DNA of 64,000 bases from Spisula solida (GCA_947247005.1 OX365955.1:46789822-46853821), one strand, 5' to 3'; counted from the first letter of the stretch, positions 1 through 14,343 are shown. The notes: generated from the sequence alone by a model not told the origin. Made by a program: numbers and translations.

Positions 1-1310
1 ATAAAATATATAATATATGCAACTTCTCATAGACACATCCAATACGTTACACTGCAAATAAAACATAATATGTGATACTGCTTATAACAACATACATTTT
101 GTGCCGTCGTCATAGACACATACAATATGTGCCACTGTTCATAGACACATAAAATATGTGCCACTGTTCATGGACACATACAATATGTGTCACTGCTATT
201 TAAAATACAATATGTGACAATGCTTATAAAACATACAATATGTGCCACTGTTCATAGACACATAAATTATGTGTCAATGCCTATAGGCAATTAAAATATA
301 TGTATCAGTGCTCATAAAAGTATATAATTCATGTATATGCAACTACTCATAGACACATCAAATAAGTTACACTGCTATTTAAAATACAATATGTGATACT
401 GCTTATAACAACATACATTTTGTGACACTTACCATTAACATGTACAATATGTGCCACTGTTCATAGACACATATAATAGGTGCCACTGTTCATAGATACA
501 TACAATTTGTGCCACTGTTCATAGACACATACAATATGTGCCACTGTTCATAGACACATACAACATGTGCCACTGTTCATACACACATACAATATGTGCC
601 ACTGCTCATACACACATACGATATGTGCCACTGTTCATAGACACATACAATATGTGTCACTGTTCAAAGACACATACGATATGTGCCACTGCTCATATAC
701 ACATAAAATATGTTACAATATGTTACAATGCTTATAAAACATACAATATGTGCCACTGTTCATAGACACATACAATATGTGCCACTGTTAATAGACACAT
801 ACAATATACATGTGCCACTGTTCATAGACACATATAATAGGTGCCACTGTTCATAGACACATACAATAGATGCCACTGTTCATAGACACATACAATATGT
901 GCCACTGTTCATAGACATATACAATGTGTCACTGTTCATAAACACATACAATATGTGTCACTGCTATTTAAAATACAATATGTGATACTGCTTATAAGAA
1001 CATACATTTTGTGACACTGTCCATTAACACATACAATATGTGCCAGTGCTCATTAAAAACTTGCATTATAATTATGCTACAGCTTATAAAATATACAATA
1101 TAAAGTATGTCACTGTCTTCAAAACATACAATATATGCCTCTCTTTAAACACATACACTATGTGCCACTGCAAGTAAACACATACACTATGTGACACTGT
1201 CTGTCTTGAAACATACAATATGTGTGTGACACTGTTTAAACACATAGCATACATGTCAACTGTTCACGAACATATAAAATATGTGCCACGACTGAGACCG
1301 ACACTTTAAT
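1..1310. repeat. 29-bp satellite array
   Basis: Tandem copies of a roughly 29-bp unit (acacatacaatatgtgccac plus tgttcatag) fill the left edge. Around 540-600 successive copies lie exactly 29 bases apart. Variants with 'gctatttaaaatacaatatgtg' and 'gcttataaaacatac' recur several times, so an older, longer composite unit is mixed in. Copies become very diverged after about 1060 and fade out near 1310. The array probably continues to the left of the window. Open frames here are only the repeat read through and are not genes. Confidence 0.9.
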
Positions 1311-2571
1311 TAAACACGCACAATCTGTTACAATGATGATACGAACGAGTATTATTAAGTTTGGTCCAATTTTTTACAAAGAGGAGTGAAGACAAAAATA
1401 TTAATATAAATTGAAATGGCAAATTACTGAAGGAAAATGAATCCAAACATTATTTCTTGCTGATGATATGTACCCCTAGGCTTGGTACTTACATGTATTT
1501 TGAAGTTTTGCTGAAATCAGTGGTTAAAAAAGAGAAATAGGGCAGACACAACAGTATTAATACAAAGTACAATAAGTCGGTGTAAATTGATCTGGGCATA
1601 ACTGGCAGTTGATATGGATATCTAGGCTTGTAACATCTAATAAGTAGTGTGGTGTAGCTTTAAGGTCAGACTAATGTTTAGAGAAAAGCATTGCAAACAA
1701 AGAAAAATACTATAAGGGCAATAACCTTGACGTATGGCTGATGTTAACAGAAAAACATCATAGACAAAGAAAAAATATTTAAAAAGCTATAACTCGGAGA
1801 AAATTCATCTGAGCATAGGCTTAATGTGTCGACAATATGCACTTAGCAGGCTTATACTAAATAAATAACAATATATGACACACCTTACAATAAGAGGGCC
1901 CGAAGGATCTGCTTGACTATACATTGGTTTACATACTAGCATGTGACACCACAGGTATAACTCTAACGCGATAAATTGCAGTACAAAAATCACAATATTG
2001 CCTATATTTTTGTTATGGATTAAAATCAAGCACCATAGCACTTATCAATGAAAGCATTCAAACATTTAGCACAACATATAAAGTTTTCATGCTCCTAAAT
2101 ATTCAGAAACGATAAATATAGCCGATTTTGTGTTTGTTTTTGTATTGCAATTTATCGCGCTAGAGTTATTATAACTGTATCATTGAAAAAGAATAACAAA
2201 AAATGAAAATGTTTTTGTAAAATTAATACACAATGTATATCTAATAGATATAATATCTTAAATCTTAAACACTTAACAGCACTTCTAACGCTTATGATCA
2301 TTTGATTTGAAGTACCTTCAACAAAATTGAATGCATATGTTTGTTACTGCACGTGTCAATTTAGAAGTTGATGGATATGAAAACTCACGCTAAAAGCGTA
2401 ATTGACGTCACCACCCCGTATTTCAAAAGTCACACAATTAAACAGCGAATTTTCTCAAACAAACGTCTCATCTGAATAAAAACGATACGTTCAATATAAA
2501 CGCTAAAACAATATTAAGGCTACTTGAAAGTTAAAATACACATCAGTTTTAAACAATGCAGTCTAAAAGAC
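1311..2571. other. No gene recognised
   Basis: AT-rich sequence with only short chance open frames. The only recurring phrase seen is 'gcaatttatcgcgctagagtt' near 2149, whose reverse complement lies near 1963; this is a short inverted pair. No RNA gene, splice-bounded exon or named repeat could be supported. Confidence 0.5.
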
Positions 2572-3484
2572 GGCTATAATCCCCCGCCGCATTAATGAAC
2601 AGTGAAATTGTCCAATAAGTTACACATTTGCTATGAGTTCATGCAATTTGGCACAGGCGTTAAAATTAAGGAGCGGATGGGAAATGTAAGGTTTAAATCT
2701 TTGACCTTTTAACTGTGACCTTGCCCTTGAACCGGCATGGTTGGAATGTGGGTTCTGTATGTCATCTTTATTAGTTACACATTTTGTATCAGTTTCATGC
2801 AATTCGGCACAGGCGTTAAAAAGATATGGAGTGGACACAAAATGTAAGATTTAAACCTTTGACCTTGAACTGTGACCTTGACCCCGCATGGTTGAAATGT
2901 TGGTTCTGCATGTCGGCTTTATTAGTTACACATTTGCTATCAGTTTCATGCAATTCGGCCCAGCCATTTAAACGTTTAAGAGCGGACATAAAACCGATTT
3001 AAACTTTTGACCTTGAATTGTGACCTTGACCTTGAACCAGCATGGTTGGAATGTGGGTTCTGCACGTCGTCATCATTAGTTACATATTTGGTATCAGTTT
3101 CATGGAATTCGGACCAGGCATTAAAAAGTTATGGAACGGACACGAAATGTAAGATTCAAACATTTGATCTTGAATTGTGACCTCGACCTTGAACCGGCGT
3201 GGTTGGAATGTGGGTTCTGCGTGTCGTCTTTATTAGTTACACATTTGGTATGAGTTTCATGCAATTCGGCCAAGGCATTAAAAAGTTAGAGAGCGGACAC
3301 GATTTTGTTACGGACGGACGCACGGACGTTCTTACTGACTTGACATTGTGGGGTTTTCTTTTGTTCATCCTTTTGTTTGTAAAATCCCATAAGCAACATT
3401 TTGGTGCGTACGGACACACGAACGCACACACGCACACACGGATGGATACCATTCCTATAATCCCCCACTTCTTGGCGGGGGATT
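2572..3484. repeat. Dispersed repeat with AGGTCA half-site arrays and CCCCCGCC ends
   Basis: Four or five copies of a roughly 140-base unit, each with 'ttagttacacattt', 'agtttcatgcaattcgg' and 'tgaccttgacctt', are followed by an ACGG-rich tail (3295-3330) and an ACAC tail. The outer edges form a short terminal inverted repeat: 'aatcccccgcc' near 2579 and 'ggcgggggatt' near 3473. Mollusc genomes carry many repeats of this style. I see no coding capacity, so this is probably a non-autonomous mobile repeat. Open frames inside it are shadows. Confidence 0.75.
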
Positions 3485-3957
3485 CACAAAGAATATGCTA
3501 TGTTATACAGTATAATTGAATTGATTCAGTTTAATATCAGGTTTGGTCGCCATTAGTTACAATTTCAAGTTGAGATCGACACCCATTACTTGCAGGGAGC
3601 ATTCTCTCAACAGACTCGTGGCGGTAACGGTTGACACTGGACGACATCATTTTATTTACTAGTCGGTTGGTGAATAGTGTCAATGACTGTCAAAAACATG
3701 AGTGAATCGAATCTGGATAATCGATATTTTCTTAGAAAAAACTGAAAAACATCAAAGGTAGCATTAGAAATGCCATTAGGTGTATATATCAATGAACAAA
3801 TGATTCATTTACAAGTTTGTGACACTTCTTATAAACCATGTTTAATAACACACATATAAATCGATTATTCAGGTCAGTCACTTGTTAACATAACATTGTG
3901 TACATTAACATCACATTTTTTCTTATCTTAATACACATTAAGTGCATAAGTATATTA
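3485..3957. other. No gene recognised
   Basis: Unique-looking AT-rich spacer between the dispersed repeat and the 63-bp satellite. No open frame, RNA gene or repeat could be supported. Confidence 0.5.
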
Positions 3958-6900
3958 AACAACATAGAATACACCAACATTTTATGGATGCCGCCCTGAC
4001 ATCCCTATAACAACACTATATCCAACATAGTCTTAATATTCACTCGATGGATGCCGCTCTGACATCCCTATAACAACACTATATCCAACATAGACTTAAT
4101 ATTCACTCGATGGATGCCGCCCTGACATCCCTATAACAACACTATATTCAACATAGACTAAACCATCACTCTATGGATGCCGCCCTGACATCCCTATAAC
4201 AAAATTATATATGCAACATAGACTAAGCCTACACTCTATTGATGCCGTTTTAACTTGCCTATAACAACACAATATCCAACATAGAATGCACCAACATTTT
4301 ATGGATGCCGCCCTGACATCCCTATAACAACACTATATCCAACATAGAATGCACCATTATTTTATGGATGCCGCCCTTGCATGCCTATAACAGCACTATA
4401 TACAACAAAGAATAAACCTACATTCTATGGATGCCACCCTAACATCCCTATAACAAGACTATATACAATGTACAACATAGAATAAACCTATATTCTATGG
4501 ATGTCATCCTAACATGCCTATAACAACACTATATCCAACATAGAATAAACCTACATTCTATGGATGCTACCATAATATGCCTATAACAAAACTATATTCA
4601 ACATAGAATAAACCTTCATTCTATGGATGCTGCCATAACATCCCTATAACAAAATTATATATGCAACATAGACTAAGCCTACACTCTATTGATGCCGTTT
4701 TAACATGCCTATAACAACACTATATCCAACATAGAATGCACCAACATTTTATGGATGCCGCCCTTGCATGCCTATAACAACACTATATACAACAAAGAAT
4801 AAACCTACATTCTATGGATGCCACCCTAACATCCCTATAACAACACTATATACAACATAGAATAAACCTATATTCTATGGATGTCATCCTAACATGCCTA
4901 TAACAACACTATATCCAACATAGTCTAAACCTTCACTCTATAGATGCCGCCCTGACATCCCTATAACAACACTATATCCAACATAGTCTTAATATTCACT
5001 CGATGGATGCCGCCCTGACATCCCTATAACAACACTATATTCAACATAGACTAAACCATCACTCTATGGATGCCGCCCTGACATCCCTATAACAACACTA
5101 TATCCAACATAGTCTTAATATTCACTCTATAGATGCCGCTCTGACATCCCTATAACAACACTATATCCAACATAGTCTTAATATTCACTCGATGGATGCC
5201 GCCCTGACATCCCTATAACAACACTATATTCAACATAGACTAAACCATCACTCTATGGATGCCGCCCTGACATCCCTATAACAAAATTATATATGCAACA
5301 TAGACTAAGCCTACACTCTATTGATGCCGTTTTAACTTGCCTATAACAACACAATATCCAACATAGAATGCACCAACATTTTATGGATGCCGCCCTGACA
5401 TCCCTATAACAACACTATATCCAACATAGAATGCACCATTATTTTATGGATGCCGCCCTTGCATGCCTATAACAGCACTATATACAACAAAGAATAAACC
5501 TACATTCTATGGATGCCACCCTAACATCCCTATAACAACACTATATACAACATAGAATAAACCTATATTCTATGGATGTCATCCTAACATGCCTATAACA
5601 ACACTATATCCAACATAGAATAAACCTACATTCTATGGATGCTACCATAATATGCCTATAACAAAACTATATTCAACATAGAATAAACCTTCATTCTATG
5701 GATGCTGCCATAACATCCCTATAACAAAATTATATATGCAACATAGACTAAGCCTACACTCTATTGATGCCGTTTTAACATGCCTATAACAACACTATAT
5801 CCAACATAGAATGCACCATTATTTTATGGATGCCGCCCTTGCATGCCTATAACAGCACTATATACAACAAAGAATAAACCTACATTCTATGGATGCCACC
5901 CTAACATCCCTATAACAAGACTATATACAACATAGAATAAACCTACATTCTATGGATGTCATCCTAACATGCCTATAACAACACTATATCCAACATAGAA
6001 TAAACCTACATTCTATGGATGCTACCATAACATGCCTATAACAAAACTATATTCAACATAGAATAAACCTTCATTCTATGGATGCTGCCATAACATGCCT
6101 ATAACAAAAATATAAACAACATAAAAATAAAGCTCATTCTATGGATGCCACCCTAACATGCCTATAAAAACACTATTTACAACAACGACTAAACCTACAT
6201 TTTATGGCTGCCGCCCTTGCATCCCTTTAACAACACTATATCAAACCTAGAATAAACCTACACTCTATGGATGCCGCCCTGACATCCCTATAACAACACT
6301 ATATACAACATAGAATAAACCTACACTCTATGGATGTCACCCTTACATCCATATTACAACACTATATACAACATAGAATAAACCTACACTCTATGGATGC
6401 CGTCCTAACATGCCTATAACAACACTACATACAACAAAGAATAAACCTACATTCTATGGATACCGTCCTAACATGCCTATAACCACACTATATTCAACAT
6501 AGAATAAACCTACATTGTATGGATACTGTCTTAATATGCCTATAACAACACTATATAGAACATAGAATAAACCTACATTCTATGGATGTCATCCTAACAT
6601 GCCTATAACCACACTATATACAACATAGAATAAACCTACATTCTATGGATGCCGCCCTGACATGCCTATAACCACACTATATCCAACATAGAATAAACCT
6701 ACATTCTATGGATGTCACCCTAACATCCCTATAACAACACTATATCCAACATAGAATAAACCTACATTCTATGGATGTCACCCTAACATCCATATTACAA
6801 CACTATATCCAACATAGAATAAACATTCATTCTATGGATTCTACCATAACATGCCAATAACAACACTATATACAACATAGAATAAACCTACACTCTATGG

Positions 6901-7173
6901 ATGTCACCCTTACATCCATATTACAACACTATATACAACATAGAATAAACCTACACTCTATGGATGTCACCCTTACATCCATATTACAACACTATATACA
7001 ACATAGAATAAACCTTCATTCTATGGATGCCGTCCTAACATGCCTATAACAACACTACATACAACAAAGAATAAACCTACATTCTATGGATGCCGTCCTA
7101 ACATGCCTTTAACCACACTATATTCAACATAGAATAAACCGACATTGTATGGATACTGTCTTAACATGCCTAT
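3958..7173. repeat. 63-bp satellite, first block, with higher-order structure
   Basis: Tandem units of about 63 bp, recognisable by 'ctatggatgccgccctgaca', 'cctataacaacactatat' and 'caacatagaataaacc'. Variant units mark a longer repeat. The rare variant 'aaaattatatatgcaacata' occurs at 4201, 4651, 5283 and 5726, so the 4201/4651 pair recurs about 1.08 kb later. This implies a tandem duplication of a roughly 17-unit block. No coding capacity. The block ends where a non-satellite insert begins near 7174. Confidence 0.9.
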
Positions 7174-7707
7174 TATAGCATAAAAACGGTGGTTTTGCCC
7201 ATACATTAACGGGACGAAAACCATGCGTAAACATAAAGATTCACGCGCTGTTAACGTCCAGTTTTACGTATGCTCTTTCAGGGCCGCACCGGCGACTATA
7301 AAGGGTATACAGAGTCATATGAATAGATATTCCCATTGTATTTCTAATTACTTATTAGTTTTCTATAATATCTAAATCATATATTTAAACAAACCCGCAA
7401 TATCCATGTTTTCTTGGTATTTGCCGATCCCGGAAGCCGACGTGCATAACAATAACTGGTATGACGCTACGTTTGTTTTCGCGATGTCGTCACAAAATCT
7501 CCCGCCAAAATATCATTATTTTGATATACAAACGCATTAATTGATGTTTTGTATGCTATAATAGCGTTTACGCATGTTTTTTTGCGTTATAACATATGTA
7601 GAGACCCTCGGGAGCGTTGGTACCCTTGCCCTGGCGGGCTTGGGCACCAACCGTCCCTCGGAACTCTGCAGATGTTATAGCCCGAAAAAGCATGCGTTAA
7701 CCCTACA
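7174..7707. mobile_element. Insertion in the satellite, with terminal hairpin
   Basis: About 530 bp of unrelated DNA splits the satellite. 'attatagcataaaa' at its left edge is inverted as 'ttttgtatgctataat' near 7546. The right end (about 7563-7700) folds into a long imperfect hairpin with arms 'gtttacgcatgttttttt...cgttggta' and 'accaacc...agcatgcgttaac' around a GC-rich loop near 7640. There is no open frame. It looks like a non-autonomous element or two nested ones; the family is unknown. Confidence 0.55.
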
Positions 7708-7924
7708 TAACTACACTATATACAACATAGAATAAACCTAAATTTTATGGATGCCGTCCTAACATGCCTATAACAACACTATATACAACATAGAATAAAC
7801 CTACATTCTATGGATGCCGTCCTGACATGCCTATAACCACACTATATACAACATAGAAAAAACCTACATTCTATGGATGCCGCCCTGACATGCCTATAAC
7901 AAGATTATATCCAAAAATACAATC
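7708..7924. repeat. 63-bp satellite, second block
   Basis: Three to four satellite units between two inserted elements. Unit sequence and period match the flanking blocks, so this is the same array split by insertion. Confidence 0.85.
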
Positions 7925-8457
7925 AGTCGCAAAAGAAAGTATATATTGTTTGTAATTGAAATTATTTCATCTGAGGTCAAAAGAAACAATCGAAAGGTTA
8001 ATATTTACTAAAAACTATGTTTATCTGAGATTTTAAGATCAATATTTAATGACACGTCAATGAATGCAATACTACACAAATATAGTCAACAGCTTGGACA
8101 CCTGAAAAAGCGTTTTTGGTTTTTCATGGCTTAATGACCCCTGTTTTAAAACTTGAAGAAAAAACATTATTAATAAACAGCAACAGCATGTACACAACAT
8201 TTCATGCAGAAATATCAATAAATAAAGGATTTTTCATTGTTTTGACGATTTAACATTTGTGTTAATTTTATTTTTCAAGTACAAACGCTGTTGACTATAA
8301 GTGTGCGGTATTGCATTTATTGATATGTTACTGTTAGGTCTTAGAATATCAGATAAACATACAATTCGGTAAATATAAACTTTTTGTTTGTTTTAATCCC
8401 AGATGATATAATGTCATGTTCTATACAATGTACATGTATATACTTTCTTTTGCGACT
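7925..8457. mobile_element. Foldback MITE with perfect 21-bp terminal inverted repeat
   Basis: The left end 'agtcgcaaaagaaagtatat' is matched exactly, inverted, at 8437-8457 (21 bp with the next base). Similarity between the arms continues inward for about 190 bases with mismatches; for example 'tatgtttatctgagatttta' and 'atagtcaacag' have inverted partners on the right. The element is 533 bp, has no coding capacity and splits the 63-bp satellite. A target duplication could not be fixed because the satellite flanks are diverged. Part of the centre ('catgtacacaacatttcatg') resembles sequence near 46360. Confidence 0.8.
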
Positions 8458-9935
8458 AAGTGTAGAATAAACCTACATCCTATTTATGTCGCCCTGACAT
8501 GCCAATAACAACACTATATACAACATAGAATAAACCTACATTCTATGGATGTCACCCTAACATCCCTATAACAACACTATATACAACATAGAATAAACCT
8601 ACATTCTATGGATGTCACCCTAACATCCCTATAACAACACTATATACAACATAGAATAAACCTACATTCTATGGATGTCACCCTAACATCCCTATAACAA
8701 CACTATATACAACATAGAATAAACCTACATTCTATGGATGTCACCCTAACATCCCTATAACAACACTATATACAACATAGAATAAACCTACATTCTATGG
8801 ATGTCACCCTAACATCCCTATAACAACACTATATACAACATAGAATAAACCTACATTCTATGGATGTCACCCTAACATCCCTATAACAACACTGTATACA
8901 ACATAGAATAAACCTACATTCTATGGATGTCACCCTAACATGCCTATAACAACACTATATCCAACATAGAATAAACCTACATTCTATGGATGCTGCCATA
9001 ACATGCCTATAACCACACTATATCCAACATAGAATAAACCTACATTCTATGGATGCTGCCATAACATGCCTATAACCACACTATATCCAACATAGAATAA
9101 ACCTACATTCTATGGATGCTGCCATAACATGCCTATAACCACACTATATCCAACATAGAATAAACCTACATTCTATGGATGTCACCCTTATATCCCTATA
9201 ACAACACTATATACAACATAGAATAAACCTACATTCTATGGATGTCACCCTAACATCCCTATAACAACACTATATACAACATAGAATAAACCTACATTCT
9301 ATGGATGCTGCCATAACATGCCTATAACAACACTACATACAACAAAGAATAAACCTACATTCTATGGATGCTGCCATAACATGCCTATAACCACACTATA
9401 GCCTACATAGAATAAACCTACATTCTATGGATGTCACCCTTATATCCCTATAACAACACTATATACAACATAGAATAAACCTACATTCTATGGATGTCAC
9501 CCTAACATCCCTATAACAACACTATATACAACATAGAATAAACCTACATTCTATGGATGCTGCCATAACATGCCTATAACAACACTATATCCAACATAGA
9601 ATAAACCTTCATTCTATGGATGCTGCCATAACATGCCTATAACAACACTATATCCAACATAAAATAAACCTACATTCTATGGATGCTGCCATAACATGCC
9701 TATAACAACACTATATACAACATAGAATAAACCTACATTCTATGGATGTCACCCTAACATCCCTATAACAACACTATATACAACATAGAATAAACCTACA
9801 TTCTATGGATGCTGCCATAACATGCAAATAACAACACTATATCCAACATAGAATAAACCTTCATTCTATGGATGCTAACACTATATACAACATAGAATAA
9901 ACCTACTTTCTACGGATGCCGTTCTTACACGTGTT
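8458..9935. repeat. 63-bp satellite, third block, locally homogenised
   Basis: Same satellite. From 8520 to about 8940 consecutive units are almost identical ('ggatgtcaccctaacatcc' variant), which suggests recent local amplification. Later units alternate between this and a 'gctgccataacatgcc' variant in short blocks. The array decays near 9935. Confidence 0.9.
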
Positions 9936-12237
9936 TAATAACACCATATATCCTCCAACACCATCTGTTTAGCTGAACATATATTTCTTACCACACACCT
10001 GTTTGTTTTAATAACTGAGCATAATGATTCTAGTACCCAACAGTACACTGATTCGTCTGAAAAGAATTCAAATTAGAGGTTTCCACACAAAAACTTATGT
10101 CTACCCCATACGCCATACTTTCGGCAGTACTCATCCTACCTAATCAAAATGCACAAGAACGCTTGGTACCAAGCATTCACTTAAAGTTTCATTTAAATCC
10201 GACCAATTGTTTAGGTGAAGAATCACGGAAAACGTTGAAACCAAGAAACACCCATCCAGGCAGTCAATCTGAACTTTATGTCTCCCCCACTATCTTGGAA
10301 TCGTAATTAGCTAACAGTATAATACTGCAACAACTGCGCATATTTGGAAGACTATTTTGGACTCAAAAGAGCAACAATTAACTCGCCGTATCGGTAATAG
10401 TAAACATAAGACAGTCTATGCGTACCCAAAGGGATTCGACCCGATAAAAATATCTTTCACATCTATACTATGAATACATAAGACAGGGGTCTTTCTTTAT
10501 GACTGGCCCTCATATACCCAACTCAACATTATGTCCAATATTTTAAACAAGCTGAATACAATCATTTAATTTGTACTGCACACTTCAAGACAATATAATA
10601 TTATACATAAAAAATACAACTTTTATCAATACACGTACACAATGTCGCCTGTGTCGAGCATAGAATGTTCACAAAATGCGTAAAACCCGGTTTGACGACA
10701 TACATGTAACCCTGCACAGACAGAAACTAGAAAACGGCCTTCGATAAAGAAGAGAAATCAATATTTACACACGATCTGTTGGTCAATTAGAAATTCGGCG
10801 AAGTGTATGTGACTATTTTAACGATACTGGACATTGTCAATGTCTAACTGAAAATGCCTTACCATTCAAAGTGAAACCTCAATAAAAGAACCACCATTGT
10901 GACTTTTGGTATAGTTTCTGTGATGAGTTGGTGTTAATATTCAGGTGGTATTTAAGTAAAGGAGCCAGATTTCAAAAGGGCCTTAAAATGGATTTTTATT
11001 TACCCCATCTGGTAGAAAAAGTCTGATGGTATTTTCGAATAATATAGACATTCAGGCTTTGGAAAAAGGTGGATGTCAGATCTGAAAGTGGTGCAGATTT
11101 TTTTATCAGGGGCAACAACTCTTGCTTCCAAATAAATTTACGAAAACACCCGATAGCCTATGTTCTGGTGTGAAGTTTTTGTTTATACTACACGTTTATA
11201 ATATGGAGTTATGGGGATTGTTTTCCAAGCAAATTATCGCGCTGGAGTTGAAAGTTATTATATAAAATGATCATAAAAAAATTATAGACTCGTATCTATA
11301 CTCAAGGGCGGGTACAGGATTTGGTGTTAGGGGGAAGGGCGTAAATGTTGACACCCCCCCATCCTCTGAGAATGCAATATGCGAGCTAAGCGAGCTATAA
11401 AAATCATTATTTATCCGAGAAGCACGCCTACAGACACCTTTTTTACTTGATAATATGCACTGAAAACAGTTTATTTTGCGTGCTAAGAGACCTAAAAAAA
11501 AATCAGCAGCATGTAATATACACTCATTCACTACTGGCAAAATATTCCCTGTATTACGGAATGGGTCAATTGTTTCAAAATCAGCCACACGGTGGTAGGT
11601 CAATACATGCTCCCCGTAATTGTTTTGAAAACATGGATCCATCTGGTGCAATCTGAGGTACCTTTTTGGAAAAAGAAAAAGGGACAGGCTTTATTCAAGA
11701 CAAAATCAAGCCAACCATATAGTCCTTATCTATGAATTATTATTGTGCATGAATACACTCGTATATCGGAATTTCTAAGCCCGATCTCTGAGCATTTTTA
11801 TGAGGAGGGGTTTATAGTTATAGTAGCTATTGCAAACTTTTTCTGAGCCGCATGCTAGACCAATTCGTTTTTCAGAGCATAGATGTTTTTCAGCAGTGAT
11901 TACTACACTTTTACGGATTGAAGATTTGTGAACGAAGCGAGCGCGAAAAATGCATATTTGATAGTTTTTTACCTAAAACAAAGAGGAAATACCTACGCTC
12001 CGACGATATTATTGGAGGGGGGGGGGCTTCAGAAGATCGATACCCTAGTCTTCAACCAAGACTTAAAGTTAAGAAACGAATGACATGGTCATTGTGATCA
12101 GATAGGCTATTAAAGGGTTACAGTCAAATCTGTCTGCACTACATCCTTGTATTCTGTTGTCATATTTACCAATATTGACCTCGAAATAAATCACAGTTAT
12201 AGCAATGTTACTGCCAACTTTTAGACTGAAGCGAAAT
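9936..12237. other. No gene recognised
   Basis: AT-rich, mostly unique-looking sequence. A minus-strand open frame at 11271-11651 (126 codons) has no domain I recognise and no splice context, so I do not call it. A run of ten G lies near 12018. Nothing else could be supported. Confidence 0.45.
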
Positions 12238-12324
12238 AGATCGTGTCGGGGTACAAATTTATAGCGGACAATACGCAGGCCGCAAGGCCTGCGGATGTCG
12301 TTCCGCTTTACGATAACACGATCT
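12238..12324. repeat. Long imperfect hairpin
   Basis: Outer arms 'agatcgtgt' and 'acacgatct', middle arms 'agcggacaa' and 'tcgttccgct', and a perfect inner stem 'cgcaggcc-gcaa-ggcctgcg' at about 12279-12298. AT-rich outer arms with a GC-rich tip match the architecture of other hairpins in this window (7563, 18046, 18344, 39501, 48078 and 50210). No gene. Confidence 0.75.
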
Positions 12325-12540
12325 AAAAATTTGTGTTAAAATCCCGCACTGAAGCAAAGATACTAGAAAATGGCTGCTAATAGAATAACAAAAAAAGTTA
12401 AAATGCGATATTCGGCAGCTCATAAATTTTCTTTTATTTTTTAATGATGTTTAAAAATATTCCAAAACTAGCGTAGGCCCCTGCCTAGAAAAGAAAAGAT
12501 AATAATTATCAGTCTTCCATGGTTGCTATGCAACCAATCT

Positions 12541-13100
12541 TTTTATATGGGGAGGGCTATTTCCTAAATGTTTGGACACAAAAAAGGCAGCCATTTTTTT
12601 GCCCACTTCGGAAGGAAATTTTAACATTTTCAGTGCATAAACGATGCTACAAACTGTTATGAGACACATGATTACTCTGAGATAACGAATTAAGTCGAGC
12701 GGGAATCGTTCATATGCGCGAAATATCAACCAATCTTAAGAAAATCTAATGAAAAAGACACAAGTTTCGGTTATTTCCCATCGCAAAGTTTGCAATACAA
12801 TTAATTAAAGTCCGTTTCGGGTATTTATGGGGAGGGGTATTTCCTAAATGTTTGGACACAAAAAAGGCAGCCATTTTTTCGCCCACTTCGGAAGGAAATT
12901 TTAACATTTTCAGTGCATAAATGATGCTACAAACTGTTATGAGACACATGATTACTCTGAGATAACGAAGTAAGTCGAGCGGGAATCGTTCATATGCGCG
13001 AAATATCAACCACTCTTTAGAAAATCTAATGAAAAAGATTATTATTTCCCATCGCAAAGTTTGCAATACAATTAATTAAAGTCCGTTTCGGGTATTTACG
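12541..13100. repeat. Two tandem copies of a 280-bp unit
   Basis: 'ttcctaaatgtttggacaca' occurs at 12561 and again exactly 280 bases later at 12841. The two copies run on nearly unchanged to 'agtccgtttcgggtattta' (about 12810 and 13080). The second copy lacks about 14 bases. Part of the unit ('gagcgggaatcgttcatatg') resembles a diverged copy near 22210. Both copies contain a related minus-strand open frame, but the longer one simply reads through the duplication and has no recognisable domain. Confidence 0.85.
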
Positions 13101-13985
13101 TATCTAGACCGGACGGTGATAATCCACATCGTAGTTGTAGGTTATTGTAAAGAAAGTAAAACAAATGCATTTTCGTAATTCCTCGCCGAGATGTAATTAA
13201 AAAATCCCTCCAAAATCGTCAAAACATATTCGCGGGATGAAGGTCGCGAAAACTAATTACATGTTGTTGTTGTCATAATTGGATACAATAAAACCCGCAA
13301 TTTTCCGTCTAAATCTCTTTTATGTTGTGACGATTTGCAGGGTTTATTTAACGAAAAAAGGTGATTAAGATTAAAGATGTTTGATATTTAATCGTAATAT
13401 GATTAATTGAAATGAAAATAGCCTTTTCTTTTGAACAAAAGTACTATCTGGTATGCTCATGCAACCCATTAAAAAAAGATAAAATATCAAATAAGGCCTA
13501 GAAATCAGTTGTTATCTGTGTTTATATCTAATTATTCATTTTTAAATTAGTTACCCCTGAATTAAGTAGACCTAGAATTAAACAACTTGAAAAACGTGTA
13601 TTATCCACAGACAGATATATTTTCATTTTGATCGGGCTGACAAATGTTCATTCGGACTGACAAACGGTAGCAGGTTTGTATCGTCTTTCGTTACTTTGTA
13701 CCCAATATTTCGTATCAAACCGCTATCGCGCGCTTTCTTGTGCAACGAACCGCTTCGATAGGTTGCATAGACGTAGGAAAGCGCTCTGTAGCGCCTTTTG
13801 GAAACGGCTTGCTCCAGATTCGTAACTTCGTAACCAAACAATTTTTTGTGAAGTTATGCATCACCAAAAAATCCAGTACTAGATGAGCATGTTACAAATA
13901 ATGTAGGACAACTGACATAGTCCGCTACATATGCTGTGCATTAGTTCATATTAGTAAACACCTTGTATACATATATTGCCGTACA
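13101..13985. other. No gene recognised
   Basis: AT-rich sequence flanking the Tc1-like insertion. A 72-codon minus-strand frame at 13623-13841 has no recognisable domain. No RNA gene or repeat seen. Confidence 0.45.
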
Positions 13986-14343
13986 TACACTCAGGGACAA
14001 AATAAACGCAACAATTTTTCGGGGGCCTAACTTTCTAAGTAACTTTGATATATAATTTTTATTAAAAATATTCATGCTACACGGGTTAAAACCTTGGCTC
14101 CTGTACATTTTTGCACGCAATTATATTTGTTCTAAAACCGATTTGACCGGAAGTGCATAAAACGTATATTTTGCACGTGGCGCTCGTGCGAAATCGAAAA
14201 GCGGAACGTTTGTATTGACAAATAGTAGGTTATCGATAACACTTTTAAAAACTTATCAAATAAAAGCATACAAAGTAAGTTAAAACGTGCAATATTTGCC
14301 AGAAAACATTCGGTCGGAAGAAACTGGAATGCTTCGCATGTGA

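Noticed and set aside
1..9935. Regularly spaced repeats resembling a CRISPR array
   Set aside because: Units are contiguous with no unique spacers, arrays are kilobases long, there are no cas genes, and the context is eukaryotic; these are satellites.
11271..11651. 126-codon minus-strand open frame
   Set aside because: No recognisable domain, no repeat family support and no convincing splice or start context.
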